Shown piece by piece: positions 43,496 to 54,265 of a stretch of DNA of 64,000 bases (position 1 is its first letter; each line of letters opens with the position of its first letter). The position numbers and the translations under genes were made by a program. Location: NCBI RefSeq assembly GCF_002374315.1, contig NZ_NWUX01000010.1, positions 62,001 to 126,000 on the forward strand. The letters are read 5' to 3'. The DNA is from Vreelandella nigrificans (GTDB lineage Bacteria; Pseudomonadota; Gammaproteobacteria; Pseudomonadales; Halomonadaceae). The notes under the pieces were generated by a model, which was not told the DNA's origin, did no database searches, and was given only the letters and a program-made list of their open reading frames with translations.

Positions 43496-46400
43496 ATGGC
43501 TGATCCAACTCCGATCCAAAAACTGCGCGACGCCTTCGCCAATGCGCCAGACGGCCCAGTGATTCTCAACGACACCTTCTGGACCAACGCCGGGTTGGTG
43601 CCGCCGAGAAACTTTACGGCTGACATAAAAGCTGCCTTCCGGCTTGGCGACGATACCGATGGGTTGGAGATCACCTACAGTCGCGCCTCGGTAAGCGAAG
43701 TAACTAACGGGGCGTTCTCTATCCCGGAGGTCTCCCTGACCTTCCTGAATGCGCCGACCAGCCAGACACATATCACAGGCAAAGGTAACGACAGCGACAC
43801 ACCAATTCTCGGTATCGATGTCACGCCGCAAGGGTGGCAGTTGAAGGATTTCTTCACCGCCATGAGTGGCTACCCCTACACCGTACTGGAGCAGATTGAC
43901 CAACGGTTTTTTTATACCACTGCGGATCAGTCTGTGGACGTCAACCAGGCACACGTGCGCATGGCTGCGGGCCAGAACCTGTATGGCACCTTTCGTATAC
44001 CCAGCACCGTTAAGGTCATTCTCGACCTAATCCAGAACCTGCCGAGCCCTTCCAACCTAGTACTATCGGGACCCATCAAGCTTAGTTCGGCTGACCTGGA
44101 AAATACCTTCGTTCCAGAAATGGATGTCTCCGCTGGCATTCCTTCGGCAGGCGACCTCCAGCTGTTTTTCATTGATGTGGCACTGCCACGCATCGGCTTT
44201 GTCGTCAAAACAGTGGAAGGCGAGCTACCGGCGGAAAAGGGCGAAGCTGCCGAAAAAACCTACAACCAGAATCCGCAATATTTTGTCGAAACCGTTGTCA
44301 CGCTGCAGTCCGCAGACGAAGGGACAGAGGTTCCGGTGCTGCTACGTAGCCTGATTCCTAAAGCCGCCGAACCGTCGTCCGGAACCAGTGCCCGGTACAG
44401 TTACGCCTTCTCGATTGCAGCCGCCGACAGTGACAAGCCGATTACGCCGAGCGCAGTCATCGCGCTGATGGCCGGCCAGAGCTATTTCCGTTCGGTGCCG
44501 CCGGTGCTGCAGGAATATCTCGCCAGCGTGCAGATGCAGGGCTTCCAAATTGCCGGACCAGCCAGCCCAAACATGGGGGTAACAAACCTCGCCGCTCGGC
44601 TTGGTTCGGTGCAGGGCAAACCAATCCCGCTGTTCATCGATCCAACATCCGGCGAACAGTTCGAGATCCAGGCCTTCTCGTTCAACTGGCGTATGCAGAT
44701 GGCGGGCGATAAACCCAGTAAGACCTTCGCCAACTTCTCTGCCACTTTCACGTTATTCCCCGACATTTTCCGCCAGAAGGATGGCTCGCCGGGTGGCGAA
44801 TTCCGCATTCAGATCGACCAGGACCTTAATTTCAACGGCAACTTCGATGGCAAAGCGTCCATGAATGACGTCTTGATGGGGGTCACCGGCGGCGCCATCG
44901 GTATGCCACAAGGCGTTGAGGTCGAATTTTCCGACATTATGATCGCCGTTCAAACCAGTGAAAAAGCCTATCAGTTAGGCTTTACCGTCGATGCCTCTCT
45001 GGACGTGCCTTTTATCCAGACACCAGATGGGCAGAAGCTGATCGAAATCAGCAACATGGCCTTTAAGCTCGGCGCCAGTACACCGAACCGCACGGATAAT
45101 CAAAAGGGAGTAACTGTCTACACCGGCTCTATCGACGGCGAAGTCCGGGTTGGGCCGCTCTCTGCTTCTATGCGCGTTGACTACGACGGCACGGCACAGC
45201 CACCAATCTGGAGCCTCGATACTGCTCTTTTGGAGCCGATTTCCATCAGCGATTTGCTGAAGCAGTTTTTTGAGGCCTACCAACTGCCCGATTTTATCCC
45301 CGGCGATCTGACCGTCGAAGCATTTGCACTGAATGCACAAATCCCAGTGGCCCCTTCCAAGCACAACGACAACAACGCTAGTACTGCGCTTACTCGTCCC
45401 GCCAGACATGTGGCGGGCCGCCACCAGGGAGCCGGCTGGACAAGCCCAGTACGCCCGGTGGGGGCACTGACCAATGCCCAGTACCGTGCAGCGCTCCCGA
45501 TACTCGCCGAAAAACAACAGCAATCGTCTTACAAAATCTCAGGCAAACTCAGTTGGAACTTTCAGCTGACGCAAGACTTTCCAGTGGCAACACTGGCTGA
45601 CATCGGTTTGCAATATGATGGCAACCGCAACGCAGGAACAGAGTTTTCTGGCCAGGTCATTGGCACCATTACCCTCGACACCATCGGTGCCACGGTCGAG
45701 ATCGGCTACCGTTTCGGCCCAGCCAAAAATGATGTCCAGAGCCTTGTCATGCCAATGACCCAGGCGATGCGTGCCGCCGTCGCGGCCGAGCAGTACAGTC
45801 AAGTTTTGTGGATGGCTTGGAAGGGCTTTCGCGCTGAGTATTCCTTCACGGACGAGACCATCACCTTTTCGATGAACGGCTGGACTGTTGGCGGCCTGGT
45901 GACGGCACTGATGGAGATGTTGGGCGACCCCTATTTCACCCTATCAAGCCCCTGGGATATGCTCAATACGATCTCACTCGACGGGCTGTCGATCAGTTTT
46001 GATCTGAAAAGTGGCGTTAAAAATCGGGTTAGCGCGAGTTACAAACTACCATCATCGATCAATCTGGGCTTCCTCACCATCAAGGGCTTCGTTTTCCGTC
46101 AGGTCGACGGCAAGACCACGCTGATCATCGATGGGACAACGCAAATCCCCGGTCTTGAGAACGAGCCACTGTTCAACAAAGAGAGCGAAGGGCAGGACGT
46201 CAAGAACATGCCGGATGTTCCTGGGCGCGGGAACAGCTACTTCCATCTTTATATGATGGCACTTGGCCAGCGGGTGGCCATCTATGATCCAGGTGCTTTC
46301 GATTCCACCAAAGCCGTGATTAAAGCGCTGGCGGATATTCCAGCTTCCGACGGCCCTGGAATGCCCTTCGACCCAAGCCAGCAAAAGAGTGGACAGCCCT

Positions 46401-49400
46401 ACTATAGCCCCTCTTCCAACTGGTTGGCGGCGCTCCACTTCGGTGTGCTCAAGATTCCGGCCACTAGCACCTACTCGGTTGATATGCAGATCGTCTTTAA
46501 CGATCCCAATCTTTACGGTCTGCGCATTGCGCTCAACGGGGAAAAGGTTAAGGTCTTAGATGGCCTTGAGATAGACGTTCTCTACAAGCGTATCACCGAT
46601 GATATCGGGCTTTATCAAATTGAGTTCACGCTGCCAGGGGTTCTGCGCAACCTCGATTTTGGCGCCTTTAAGGTCACCCTGCCGGTTATCGGCATCCAGA
46701 TCTACACCAATGGCGATTTCCTAATCGACTTCGGTTTCCCAAAAAACATGGATTTCAGCCGCTCTTTCAGAGTTGAGGCAATCATCTATGGTGTTCCGGT
46801 GCTGGGTTCCGCTGGCTTTTATTTCGGCAAGCTGTCCAATGCTACCGCACCTAATCTACCGGTGACGACGAGAGGTACTTTCCACCCGGTCATCGTGTTC
46901 GGCTTCGGCGCGGAAATTGGTCTAGGGCGCTCGGTTGAGTACGGCATTCTAAAGGCCGGTTTCTCAATCACTGTCTTCGGCATCATTGAGGGCACACTTG
47001 CGGCCTGGCACCCCTATCAACTAACCCATTCCAGCAGATCAAACGAAGTGCAAGGTGACTATTACTTCAAGCTGACGGGCACCTTCGGGCTAATCGGCCG
47101 ACTTTATGGGTCGATCAACTTTGCAATTATCAAGGCTGATGTGGATATCACGGTTAAGGTTTACGTCCAGATCACCTACGAAAGCTTCCGTAAGATCCCC
47201 TTGATGCTGGCCGCTGAGGTTAGCGTCTCGGTCAAAATAAAAATCGACCTCGGGCTCTTCTCTATCTCTATCAGCCTGTCATTCGCAGCGACAATTCGCC
47301 AAGAACTGACCATTGGCAGTGATAGTCAGGCGCCGTGGGACGATCCGTCACGTCAACTGCCTGAGGCAGTGTTTATTGGCGTGATCGCTGCTGGTGCTTA
47401 TCAGCGCCAGCGGCGTTTTCCTGTGCCCCGCACGCTATTCGACTACGGCGTTTATCACCGCGCCTTCCGCCTCGATGCCACACAAGGGTTAGCGCGACTG
47501 AAACATTCGAAAGGCCGCTCCGCGACAAGCCCAGATACGCTGGAGATCACCCTGGCAACCCAGATGACGGTTCTTGGTGCGGAAAGTGCTGGCTACGCTC
47601 AGCAAGAAGGTGCCCTTATTGCCCTGTTTTCAATGGATGCACCGGAGCAGCCCACTGAGGGTAAATCCCCAGCAGGAGATGGCGCTGACACCTCCTTTGG
47701 TAAGCTCTGTGCCCAACTGTTGCCATGGATCCTGAATAGCGTAACGCATGAGACCGGGCTGCCATTGCCGAGTACGGCCACCGGCACCCTGTCGCGTGCG
47801 GCGGTTGAAGGCATCCTGCAAACCCTGTCGGACCCTGACGTCGAACCCTTCACTCCTGCACAGGTTGAGGCCTTCCTAGCAGAAAACTTCACGGTGAAGA
47901 TCAGCTTGCCTGACGCCAATCTGAGCGAGGAGCGGCGAGCGGCTCTCAATGCTGGTGCTACGCTGTTCCCGGCGTTGCCATTTTTGCGCCTCAGCGTGCC
48001 GGATCCTTCCCAGGACACGGGCGAAGTGACGATCGATTTAAGTGCCTATGTTAGCGCGGACACCGCCTATCAGGGGTTAATACGCCAGATTTTTGCCGAG
48101 ACGGCCGCCAATGTTGAAAGCGAGAGCGATGGCGGTGGCACACAGACACTCGATCAAACCACCAATTCTTCAGTGCCGATGTCGGCCATGATACTCACCG
48201 ACTACACCATTTTGTTGGCCCGGCAGTTGGTTCAGCGGGCGCTCGACGTCTTCGATGACTATCCCTACCCGCTGACCGACAAGACCTCGATCAATACAAT
48301 TGTGGACTGGGCGAATGGTCTGCTGGCTAACCAACTCGATGCCGCAGACCTGATCGCGTCCAATATGAGCTATCCGCTAACGGCAGGGCTGACACTGAAG
48401 CTGGCGAGTATCCACTATATGGTGCAGTCAGGTGACACGCTGCAAGCCATTGCTGACCGCTATGCCATTGAGCCAGCGAGCCTGATCACTACGAACCGGA
48501 GCCAAAATAACCTGATCGCCTCCGGAGTCACTATCGAGCTCAACGATAAGGTCTATCACACTCAACCCGGTGACGACTTCAATGCTATCGCCGCTGGCGT
48601 GGATCTAACCCTTGAGGTGCTGGCTCAGCAAACAACGCTTTACACCCAGGCAGGACTGCTTGCCGCAGCGGTACAGACCCTTGTGCCCGATGTTGCCTAT
48701 ACGACCGGGGATGGCGATACCGTCGCGACGATTCTGGCGCGCTATCATGTACCGAAGGAAAGCTTCTTGACCCCGAGTACCATGGCACAGGAGAACCTGT
48801 TCCAGGCTGGAACGGATCTAGCCTTCGCCGTACCACGGCTTTCTGTACTCCCCGAGGAGAGCCTTTGGCCGTCCATCGTCGCCACCGGCTCACTCGGCCA
48901 AACCGCCGGTATGGCGGCGCGCTATATGTTGCACGGTATGCGGCTTCCTGTGGCACCAGGTCTCACGTTGCCGAAAGAGTTTCTCTACGGCGCACCCTAT
49001 TGGGATACTCAAACCGCCTACGGCCTCTATCAACTGACCGGCCAGCAGGTACCACTGGCAAATCGCAGCGATAACTATACGATCACCCTTAGCCGCCCCG
49101 ATACGCCAGACTACGGCTGGGTCAGTATTGGCAGCGGTACGTCAGCGAGTTTCGATAATATTGCCCAAGCGGGTTTGCTGACTCAGGTAGTCGATACCGC
49201 CCGCACCGATGGCTACAAGCCAAGCGTCGAAGCGCTGATGATAACGCCAGAGACGGAACTAGAGCCACGTAGCTATGGTATGGCCACTTATGTGCCGTGG
49301 AAGACCGCCGATAGCGCGGGGCTTGCGGCGGTTTGTGCGCCCCTGGCAGGGCAAAGCAAGGTCGCCGACCAGTCCAGTGCCCCTCAGGCAAGCCCCATTC

Positions 49401-52400
49401 TCTTTGGCCTATCTCCGGCGCTACAACAGATCATCGAGGCCAACCAAGCCGCGCTCGCAGCCCAAGGTTTGTCCTTCAGTGAGATGCAACCTTATCTGCC
49501 GCCGCTGATTCCCGAGGTCGGTACCACAGACCCGGCCACACAGAAGACCGCCTTCCTAGCGGTTGATGACTACAGCTTCGCGACACGGATCGACTTCCGC
49601 ATCAAAGCATTAGCACAGACAGCTGATCTAGCACCACAACGGCCTGACGCCAATGACATAGTGCCGCCGGGGCCAGGGAATAGCGGCTCGCCAGCACAGG
49701 ACTTCGCGCCTTATGCCTATGAAATTATTGGCCCCAATCCAGGGGAGTCGGTTCTGCTCGAACGACTGCTTACCGCCATGGCAAGCATCGGCGAAGACCT
49801 CGTCAGTGGCTTGTTCCTGACCTATGCCGACATCAACAACGGCGTACCGGGGCTGACCAGCCAAGCACCATCCGACTTCCTGTCTTACATCGTCCAGTCG
49901 AACCTTTCTACCGAGACCAACCCACCGGCAGGTGCATTCCGAGCCAGTGCCCTGTTGGCCGAGGAGCCTCCGACAGGGATTGCGATGGCCCCAGCGGAGT
50001 TCATCAAACTACTGTGGGAGCTGAGTACCGTTAATTCAGGTGGCAGCTTCCTGTTCTATCAAAACCTCGTCACTGGCTCTGGCCTACCAACGGGCTTATT
50101 CGATACCGACGGCACCGCAACGCTAACACTGGTGATCACCTTACGCCGTGACGCCGAGTTGCAATCGGCAACCAGGGTATTTAACGCAGTGAACGCCCTG
50201 GTGACCTCGGCGCCGATCGATCCAAAATCCTCGGTGGTACAGCTCACCGGCACTTCGGCACCAGCCCCCAGCGGCGACGTCTCCGGTTTGACACCAGCCG
50301 AGATTACGGCGGCCTATGGGCTCGACTTAGCCGGTCTGGCCAAGGCCAACTCCAGCGTGACGCTTACCGCTGGCGCCCATGTCCCCATCTCCGGCCTCAT
50401 TGCCCAGTTAACTCCGCAACAGGCGGCCACCGCCGACCCACTGCAGACGCTTGCCGACTATTACTCTGCTGGCAGCGTACCAGGGCAAGGCGTAACCAAG
50501 ACCGATATTACGACTTGGAATCCAGGTGTTCCGGTAGCCCCTCTGTCAGTCTTCCGTATTCCGCCTTTCACTTACCAGGTGGGTGGTGCAGCAGGATCAA
50601 CACTCACCGACATGGCGCGCTATTTCAACACTTCGCTGGCCTCATTAATTTACGGCGCGCGTAATACAGCAGGACTCATCGGAGATGTAGTCAATATCGA
50701 CCCCCTAGCCTTGGCAGCCAAACCCAACCTTGGTCTCGGTAACGCTGGCTTCAGCCTACAGCGCGAGCGCGGTGCGATACCGCAACTACCAGAGAACCCG
50801 ACAACAGCAGACCTGAAAACCTATACCCAAGACACGCTGCTGCAGCTTTATCAGTTGCTTAGTGCGCAGATCGTCGCTACGCCCTATTTCGAGGCCAGCC
50901 CTATGGGCGCCTCTTTCGGCCCGAAGGATCCACCGGCCGAGCCGACCTCTGCGCCACGCTCGCGGGTGCTGACGAGACAAGCACTGGCAGAGGATACGCC
51001 TTATCACTACAGTCAGGCCCTCGGCTTCACCGGCAAGGCATTGACCAATGCCGTGCCAGGCGATACCAGCCTGCTTGATCCTTCTGGCAACCCTTACCTT
51101 GGTGTCGGAACGCCGCTAACACTGGCGTTAGACTGGCTCGACCTGTTCGGCAACCGAATTCCCAACCCCTTCAACACGGTTGAGCAGGAAGCCTCACCGC
51201 CTTATGGCACACTAGGGACAATGCTGACCTGCTCCGATGCGCTAATCCCTATCGATGCCTGGCCCTCGACTACCCGAGCCCATATGTACTCCGGCGATGC
51301 TGGAGCACCCCAACTGAGCATCGAGCTGGTATTCGACCCGACGCCCTACGAGCCAGAGACCCAACTCAGCCGCGCCAGTGACCTGCATATCGTCCGCGCT
51401 GGAGACACACTACCGGTATGGCAACGCACCGCGCGCAGTGATCTCTCTCAACTGACACGGGTCTACTTCCAACTCATCCAGGACTATACAGCGCTTGGCA
51501 TGGTGGGGCTGGATGGCCCAGTGGTCACCATGGCCTTCGAAAACTCGCTGATGCCCCAGCAGACCCAACCGCTGACGGCAGCCGAACGTGCACAGGTTCT
51601 AGACTATCTGAGCACGGCGATTACCTATCTGACTGCACGTGCGGATGGCCAAACGGCAACGCCACCCAATAAAACGACGATTACCCGCAGCATCGACCTC
51701 AACGAGATCGACACCACCGCAGATATTCATCAGCTTGAGCTAGGCCTCAGCTTTACACGCCAGGCCGAATGGGTGGCACCTAACCTACGCGCCGTACGTG
51801 GTGGATTACGGGAGGTTTCCAGCATTCCCGCCAACGGCCTCATCGAGCTGCCACAGCCGAACCTTAAAGCAGCAGATGAGGCGCCAGCCTACCCGGTAGC
51901 ACTGACCGAGTTCGCGCTACGCTTCGAAAAGGCCTTCCAGACTGAGAATTGGCAGATGAGAGTCGGTACTGGTTCACCTGACCCAAGTGCATCCAGCACC
52001 GGTAACGGCTCGACCGTCTGGGCGGTGCGCATGGCCAAGCCTAATGCAGCAACACCGGCAGGTATCGGCTACCAGATTGGCAACACGGCGAGTTATTTTG
52101 CACCGTTACCTATCGCGTCGAACTTGGTCACCATAGAGGTCGACTTGCTCCCTTACGAAACGGGTACGCCCTACCCGGCTGCCGACTTAGGCACACTCAC
52201 TACTTTCACCAGCGTTGATCCAAATATTTGGTTGGAGGAGGTGTTAACAGCGGTCGATGATGTGCTGGCTGCAACTTTCTCCACGCCGCTCTACCAGCTC
52301 GACCGGCTACTCGGTTTAACCGACGACCCCGAAACCCAGAATGGCTTGCCCATCGAGCCCGAAAAAACGGGGTACCTGTGGCGCCTGCTTGAGCACAAAA

Positions 52401-54238
52401 AAACGCTTGCGAACGCCATTTCCTCAACCGCTACCTCAGTACTCGTTGGCGGTGACGATAGCCTGCGTCCAACGGCAACGGAGAAACTGAAACAGGCCCT
52501 CTTAAATCGGCTCAGTAGTGCGAACTCGTTAACGGCAGTGACGGTGCTGCCGGTTACGGGTACGTCCTATACACCACCACTGGGTCGTGCCGATGTGCCA
52601 CCGCGTTTGTTCGGCCAACCCGGCGCGACACTGACAGGAGCAAGCACGAAGCTACCAAACGACAACTTCTCCCTCGCCACCGGTAAGATCCCGTTGACCC
52701 AGGGCGAAGACACCAGCACGCTGGCCTTTCTTGCCACCTCCCGATCAACCGAATCGGAAAGCTATGTAGAGTTGCAGCTTGATTACACCCTCACTCACAT
52801 TGAGTACGACATCCACGGTGTACCAGGGATCGAGAACTATGAGCAATCCAGCTGGATCTCATTCCTCACCGGGCCGATCACAACAGCCATTAAACCTGCC
52901 AAGGGCGATAGCTTCTCCATTCCGGTAGCGTTACGTGCTTTGCCACAGCCTGCTACGGTTGAAGCGCAGACCGGCACCCCAAGTATGGCCGCACCGCAAA
53001 GCCCTGCCGAGCTCAAATCCTGGCGCTACGATTTCGCGTATCTGCTACAACAAGCGGCCCAAGATTCGGTTATGGCCGATGTCGTCTTTAACCAGGATGC
53101 CAGTATCTCCGACGATGACCTGGTAGGCGCAAATAAAGATAAGGCACTTTTCGATGCCTTGGCCCAATTTGTAGCAATTTACCCAGCGGTAGCGCGTGAT
53201 CTGGAGTCTTACCTGCGGCCAATCAGCGGCAAAACGCCTTCCACAGACCCATCCGTTGCCTTAGCCAAGGATGCCATTGCAGCCTTCGAAGCCGTGACGT
53301 CGAATGTCGCCACGGCCTACGATGAGTGGGCCAGGGGAGTACTCACCGCCCAGTTCGCCAAGGCCGCACCTCGCGTTGAATATATCTTCGAGATCCTGCT
53401 GACACCCTCCGACGAAGGCCGCGCCCAGGTCGAGATCATTCCGCAGCGTTTTGAGATCAGTCAGGAGAGCACAGACAATTTCCTCTCCCTGGCTCAGGTA
53501 GTTATCAACTCACAGAACTACGAGCCCCACGAAATCAGCAGCACACCCAAAACTGGTGCGGTGGTGTGGCAGTACAAGCGACGCAAAGCGGCAAATCCGG
53601 AGCTGCCCGAATGGCTTGCCTACGAGACCGCTCGCACCGACTCGGAGCGTCGGGTAGGCTTCAGCGACCTTGACCTGTTCGCGCTGCAAAGCGGGTGGGC
53701 TTCCATCCAGGTCATGCGCAACCGACATCTGTCACCAGATCTCGATGTTAAAACCACGCCAGCATTCGAATTCACCACAGCACCGGCGAAATTCGCCAAT
53801 CCTTTGGTGCCACTGATCAGTATCCCAAGCTACACGCTGAGCGGAGAGACACCACAAACAGTAACCCAATGGCTTGAACCGTTTTTCAACGAACTGCTCG
53901 CGCCGCTACCCCAAGTGCCTATCCAGGAACCGTTGCTGGTGCGGATTGAGACCACCTATCGCTACAATCTGGTTGGAGACCCCCAGATCCCAGACACGGT
54001 TTTACCACTGTCGCTTTTGGCGCCAACCTCGACCGAAGGAAAGGTCGACCCAAGCTTCATCGCTACGGTCGGAGACTATGCGCAAAGCTGGTTCAATGAC
54101 ACCAAGCCCCTGGTCAACTCAAGCGCTGGCTTCAGCTTTGATATTACCGTTTTCTCGGCGGCCAGCAGTGCTAGTTTGCCATTGCTGAGGATCGCTAACC
54201 TAACGCTGGCAGCCAATATGGTGATACAAGACAGTTGA
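43496..54238 (+). CDS. Giant beta-rich protein with LysM-like modules (3580 aa)
   Basis: 3580 residues, about 390 kDa, in one unbroken frame 10 bases after the EEP gene (GGAGCTCCCC before ATG). No N-terminal signal peptide. Residues 1 to about 1330 are continuous beta-strand sequence (about 1080-1320 especially hydrophobic, 'IDLGLFSISISLSFAATIRQ'), suggesting a long beta-groove or solenoid; a Ser/Pro/His-rich linker interrupts near 620-655. LysM-like modules follow at about 1640-1684 ('YMVQSGDTLQAIADRYAIEP', the best match), 1685-1731 and 1732-1780, degenerate ones at about 2315-2410, and one at about 2631 ('HIVRAGDTLPVWQ'). The rest is mixed beta-rich sequence with a carboxy end like the start. 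Very few cysteines. I do not recognise the family beyond LysM; a DUF6603-like relationship of the N-terminal half is possible. Confidence 0.75.
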   Translation: MADPTPIQKLRDAFANAPDGPVILNDTFWTNAGLVPPRNFTADIKAAFRLGDDTDGLEITYSRASVSEVTNGAFSIPEVSLTFLNAPTSQTHITGKGNDSDTPILGIDVTPQGWQLKDFFTAMSGYPYTVLEQIDQRFFYTTADQSVDVNQAHVRMAAGQNLYGTFRIPSTVKVILDLIQNLPSPSNLVLSGPIKLSSADLENTFVPEMDVSAGIPSAGDLQLFFIDVALPRIGFVVKTVEGELPAEKGEAAEKTYNQNPQYFVETVVTLQSADEGTEVPVLLRSLIPKAAEPSSGTSARYSYAFSIAAADSDKPITPSAVIALMAGQSYFRSVPPVLQEYLASVQMQGFQIAGPASPNMGVTNLAARLGSVQGKPIPLFIDPTSGEQFEIQAFSFNWRMQMAGDKPSKTFANFSATFTLFPDIFRQKDGSPGGEFRIQIDQDLNFNGNFDGKASMNDVLMGVTGGAIGMPQGVEVEFSDIMIAVQTSEKAYQLGFTVDASLDVPFIQTPDGQKLIEISNMAFKLGASTPNRTDNQKGVTVYTGSIDGEVRVGPLSASMRVDYDGTAQPPIWSLDTALLEPISISDLLKQFFEAYQLPDFIPGDLTVEAFALNAQIPVAPSKHNDNNASTALTRPARHVAGRHQGAGWTSPVRPVGALTNAQYRAALPILAEKQQQSSYKISGKLSWNFQLTQDFPVATLADIGLQYDGNRNAGTEFSGQVIGTITLDTIGATVEIGYRFGPAKNDVQSLVMPMTQAMRAAVAAEQYSQVLWMAWKGFRAEYSFTDETITFSMNGWTVGGLVTALMEMLGDPYFTLSSPWDMLNTISLDGLSISFDLKSGVKNRVSASYKLPSSINLGFLTIKGFVFRQVDGKTTLIIDGTTQIPGLENEPLFNKESEGQDVKNMPDVPGRGNSYFHLYMMALGQRVAIYDPGAFDSTKAVIKALADIPASDGPGMPFDPSQQKSGQPYYSPSSNWLAALHFGVLKIPATSTYSVDMQIVFNDPNLYGLRIALNGEKVKVLDGLEIDVLYKRITDDIGLYQIEFTLPGVLRNLDFGAFKVTLPVIGIQIYTNGDFLIDFGFPKNMDFSRSFRVEAIIYGVPVLGSAGFYFGKLSNATAPNLPVTTRGTFHPVIVFGFGAEIGLGRSVEYGILKAGFSITVFGIIEGTLAAWHPYQLTHSSRSNEVQGDYYFKLTGTFGLIGRLYGSINFAIIKADVDITVKVYVQITYESFRKIPLMLAAEVSVSVKIKIDLGLFSISISLSFAATIRQELTIGSDSQAPWDDPSRQLPEAVFIGVIAAGAYQRQRRFPVPRTLFDYGVYHRAFRLDATQGLARLKHSKGRSATSPDTLEITLATQMTVLGAESAGYAQQEGALIALFSMDAPEQPTEGKSPAGDGADTSFGKLCAQLLPWILNSVTHETGLPLPSTATGTLSRAAVEGILQTLSDPDVEPFTPAQVEAFLAENFTVKISLPDANLSEERRAALNAGATLFPALPFLRLSVPDPSQDTGEVTIDLSAYVSADTAYQGLIRQIFAETAANVESESDGGGTQTLDQTTNSSVPMSAMILTDYTILLARQLVQRALDVFDDYPYPLTDKTSINTIVDWANGLLANQLDAADLIASNMSYPLTAGLTLKLASIHYMVQSGDTLQAIADRYAIEPASLITTNRSQNNLIASGVTIELNDKVYHTQPGDDFNAIAAGVDLTLEVLAQQTTLYTQAGLLAAAVQTLVPDVAYTTGDGDTVATILARYHVPKESFLTPSTMAQENLFQAGTDLAFAVPRLSVLPEESLWPSIVATGSLGQTAGMAARYMLHGMRLPVAPGLTLPKEFLYGAPYWDTQTAYGLYQLTGQQVPLANRSDNYTITLSRPDTPDYGWVSIGSGTSASFDNIAQAGLLTQVVDTARTDGYKPSVEALMITPETELEPRSYGMATYVPWKTADSAGLAAVCAPLAGQSKVADQSSAPQASPILFGLSPALQQIIEANQAALAAQGLSFSEMQPYLPPLIPEVGTTDPATQKTAFLAVDDYSFATRIDFRIKALAQTADLAPQRPDANDIVPPGPGNSGSPAQDFAPYAYEIIGPNPGESVLLERLLTAMASIGEDLVSGLFLTYADINNGVPGLTSQAPSDFLSYIVQSNLSTETNPPAGAFRASALLAEEPPTGIAMAPAEFIKLLWELSTVNSGGSFLFYQNLVTGSGLPTGLFDTDGTATLTLVITLRRDAELQSATRVFNAVNALVTSAPIDPKSSVVQLTGTSAPAPSGDVSGLTPAEITAAYGLDLAGLAKANSSVTLTAGAHVPISGLIAQLTPQQAATADPLQTLADYYSAGSVPGQGVTKTDITTWNPGVPVAPLSVFRIPPFTYQVGGAAGSTLTDMARYFNTSLASLIYGARNTAGLIGDVVNIDPLALAAKPNLGLGNAGFSLQRERGAIPQLPENPTTADLKTYTQDTLLQLYQLLSAQIVATPYFEASPMGASFGPKDPPAEPTSAPRSRVLTRQALAEDTPYHYSQALGFTGKALTNAVPGDTSLLDPSGNPYLGVGTPLTLALDWLDLFGNRIPNPFNTVEQEASPPYGTLGTMLTCSDALIPIDAWPSTTRAHMYSGDAGAPQLSIELVFDPTPYEPETQLSRASDLHIVRAGDTLPVWQRTARSDLSQLTRVYFQLIQDYTALGMVGLDGPVVTMAFENSLMPQQTQPLTAAERAQVLDYLSTAITYLTARADGQTATPPNKTTITRSIDLNEIDTTADIHQLELGLSFTRQAEWVAPNLRAVRGGLREVSSIPANGLIELPQPNLKAADEAPAYPVALTEFALRFEKAFQTENWQMRVGTGSPDPSASSTGNGSTVWAVRMAKPNAATPAGIGYQIGNTASYFAPLPIASNLVTIEVDLLPYETGTPYPAADLGTLTTFTSVDPNIWLEEVLTAVDDVLAATFSTPLYQLDRLLGLTDDPETQNGLPIEPEKTGYLWRLLEHKKTLANAISSTATSVLVGGDDSLRPTATEKLKQALLNRLSSANSLTAVTVLPVTGTSYTPPLGRADVPPRLFGQPGATLTGASTKLPNDNFSLATGKIPLTQGEDTSTLAFLATSRSTESESYVELQLDYTLTHIEYDIHGVPGIENYEQSSWISFLTGPITTAIKPAKGDSFSIPVALRALPQPATVEAQTGTPSMAAPQSPAELKSWRYDFAYLLQQAAQDSVMADVVFNQDASISDDDLVGANKDKALFDALAQFVAIYPAVARDLESYLRPISGKTPSTDPSVALAKDAIAAFEAVTSNVATAYDEWARGVLTAQFAKAAPRVEYIFEILLTPSDEGRAQVEIIPQRFEISQESTDNFLSLAQVVINSQNYEPHEISSTPKTGAVVWQYKRRKAANPELPEWLAYETARTDSERRVGFSDLDLFALQSGWASIQVMRNRHLSPDLDVKTTPAFEFTTAPAKFANPLVPLISIPSYTLSGETPQTVTQWLEPFFNELLAPLPQVPIQEPLLVRIETTYRYNLVGDPQIPDTVLPLSLLAPTSTEGKVDPSFIATVGDYAQSWFNDTKPLVNSSAGFSFDITVFSAASSASLPLLRIANLTLAANMVIQDS

Positions 54239-54265
54239 TCAATAGCAAAGGCTACTAGCTTGCTC

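Noticed and set aside
44975-45523. 182-codon minus-strand frame within the giant gene
   Set aside because: The plus-strand frame is continuous for 10.7 kb, and this frame has no ribosome site or recognisable product.
43496-54238. Insecticidal Tc-toxin or Rhs/contact-dependent toxin
   Set aside because: No RHS/YD repeats, no neuraminidase-like or TcdA pore region that I can recognise, and no terminal toxin/immunity pair.
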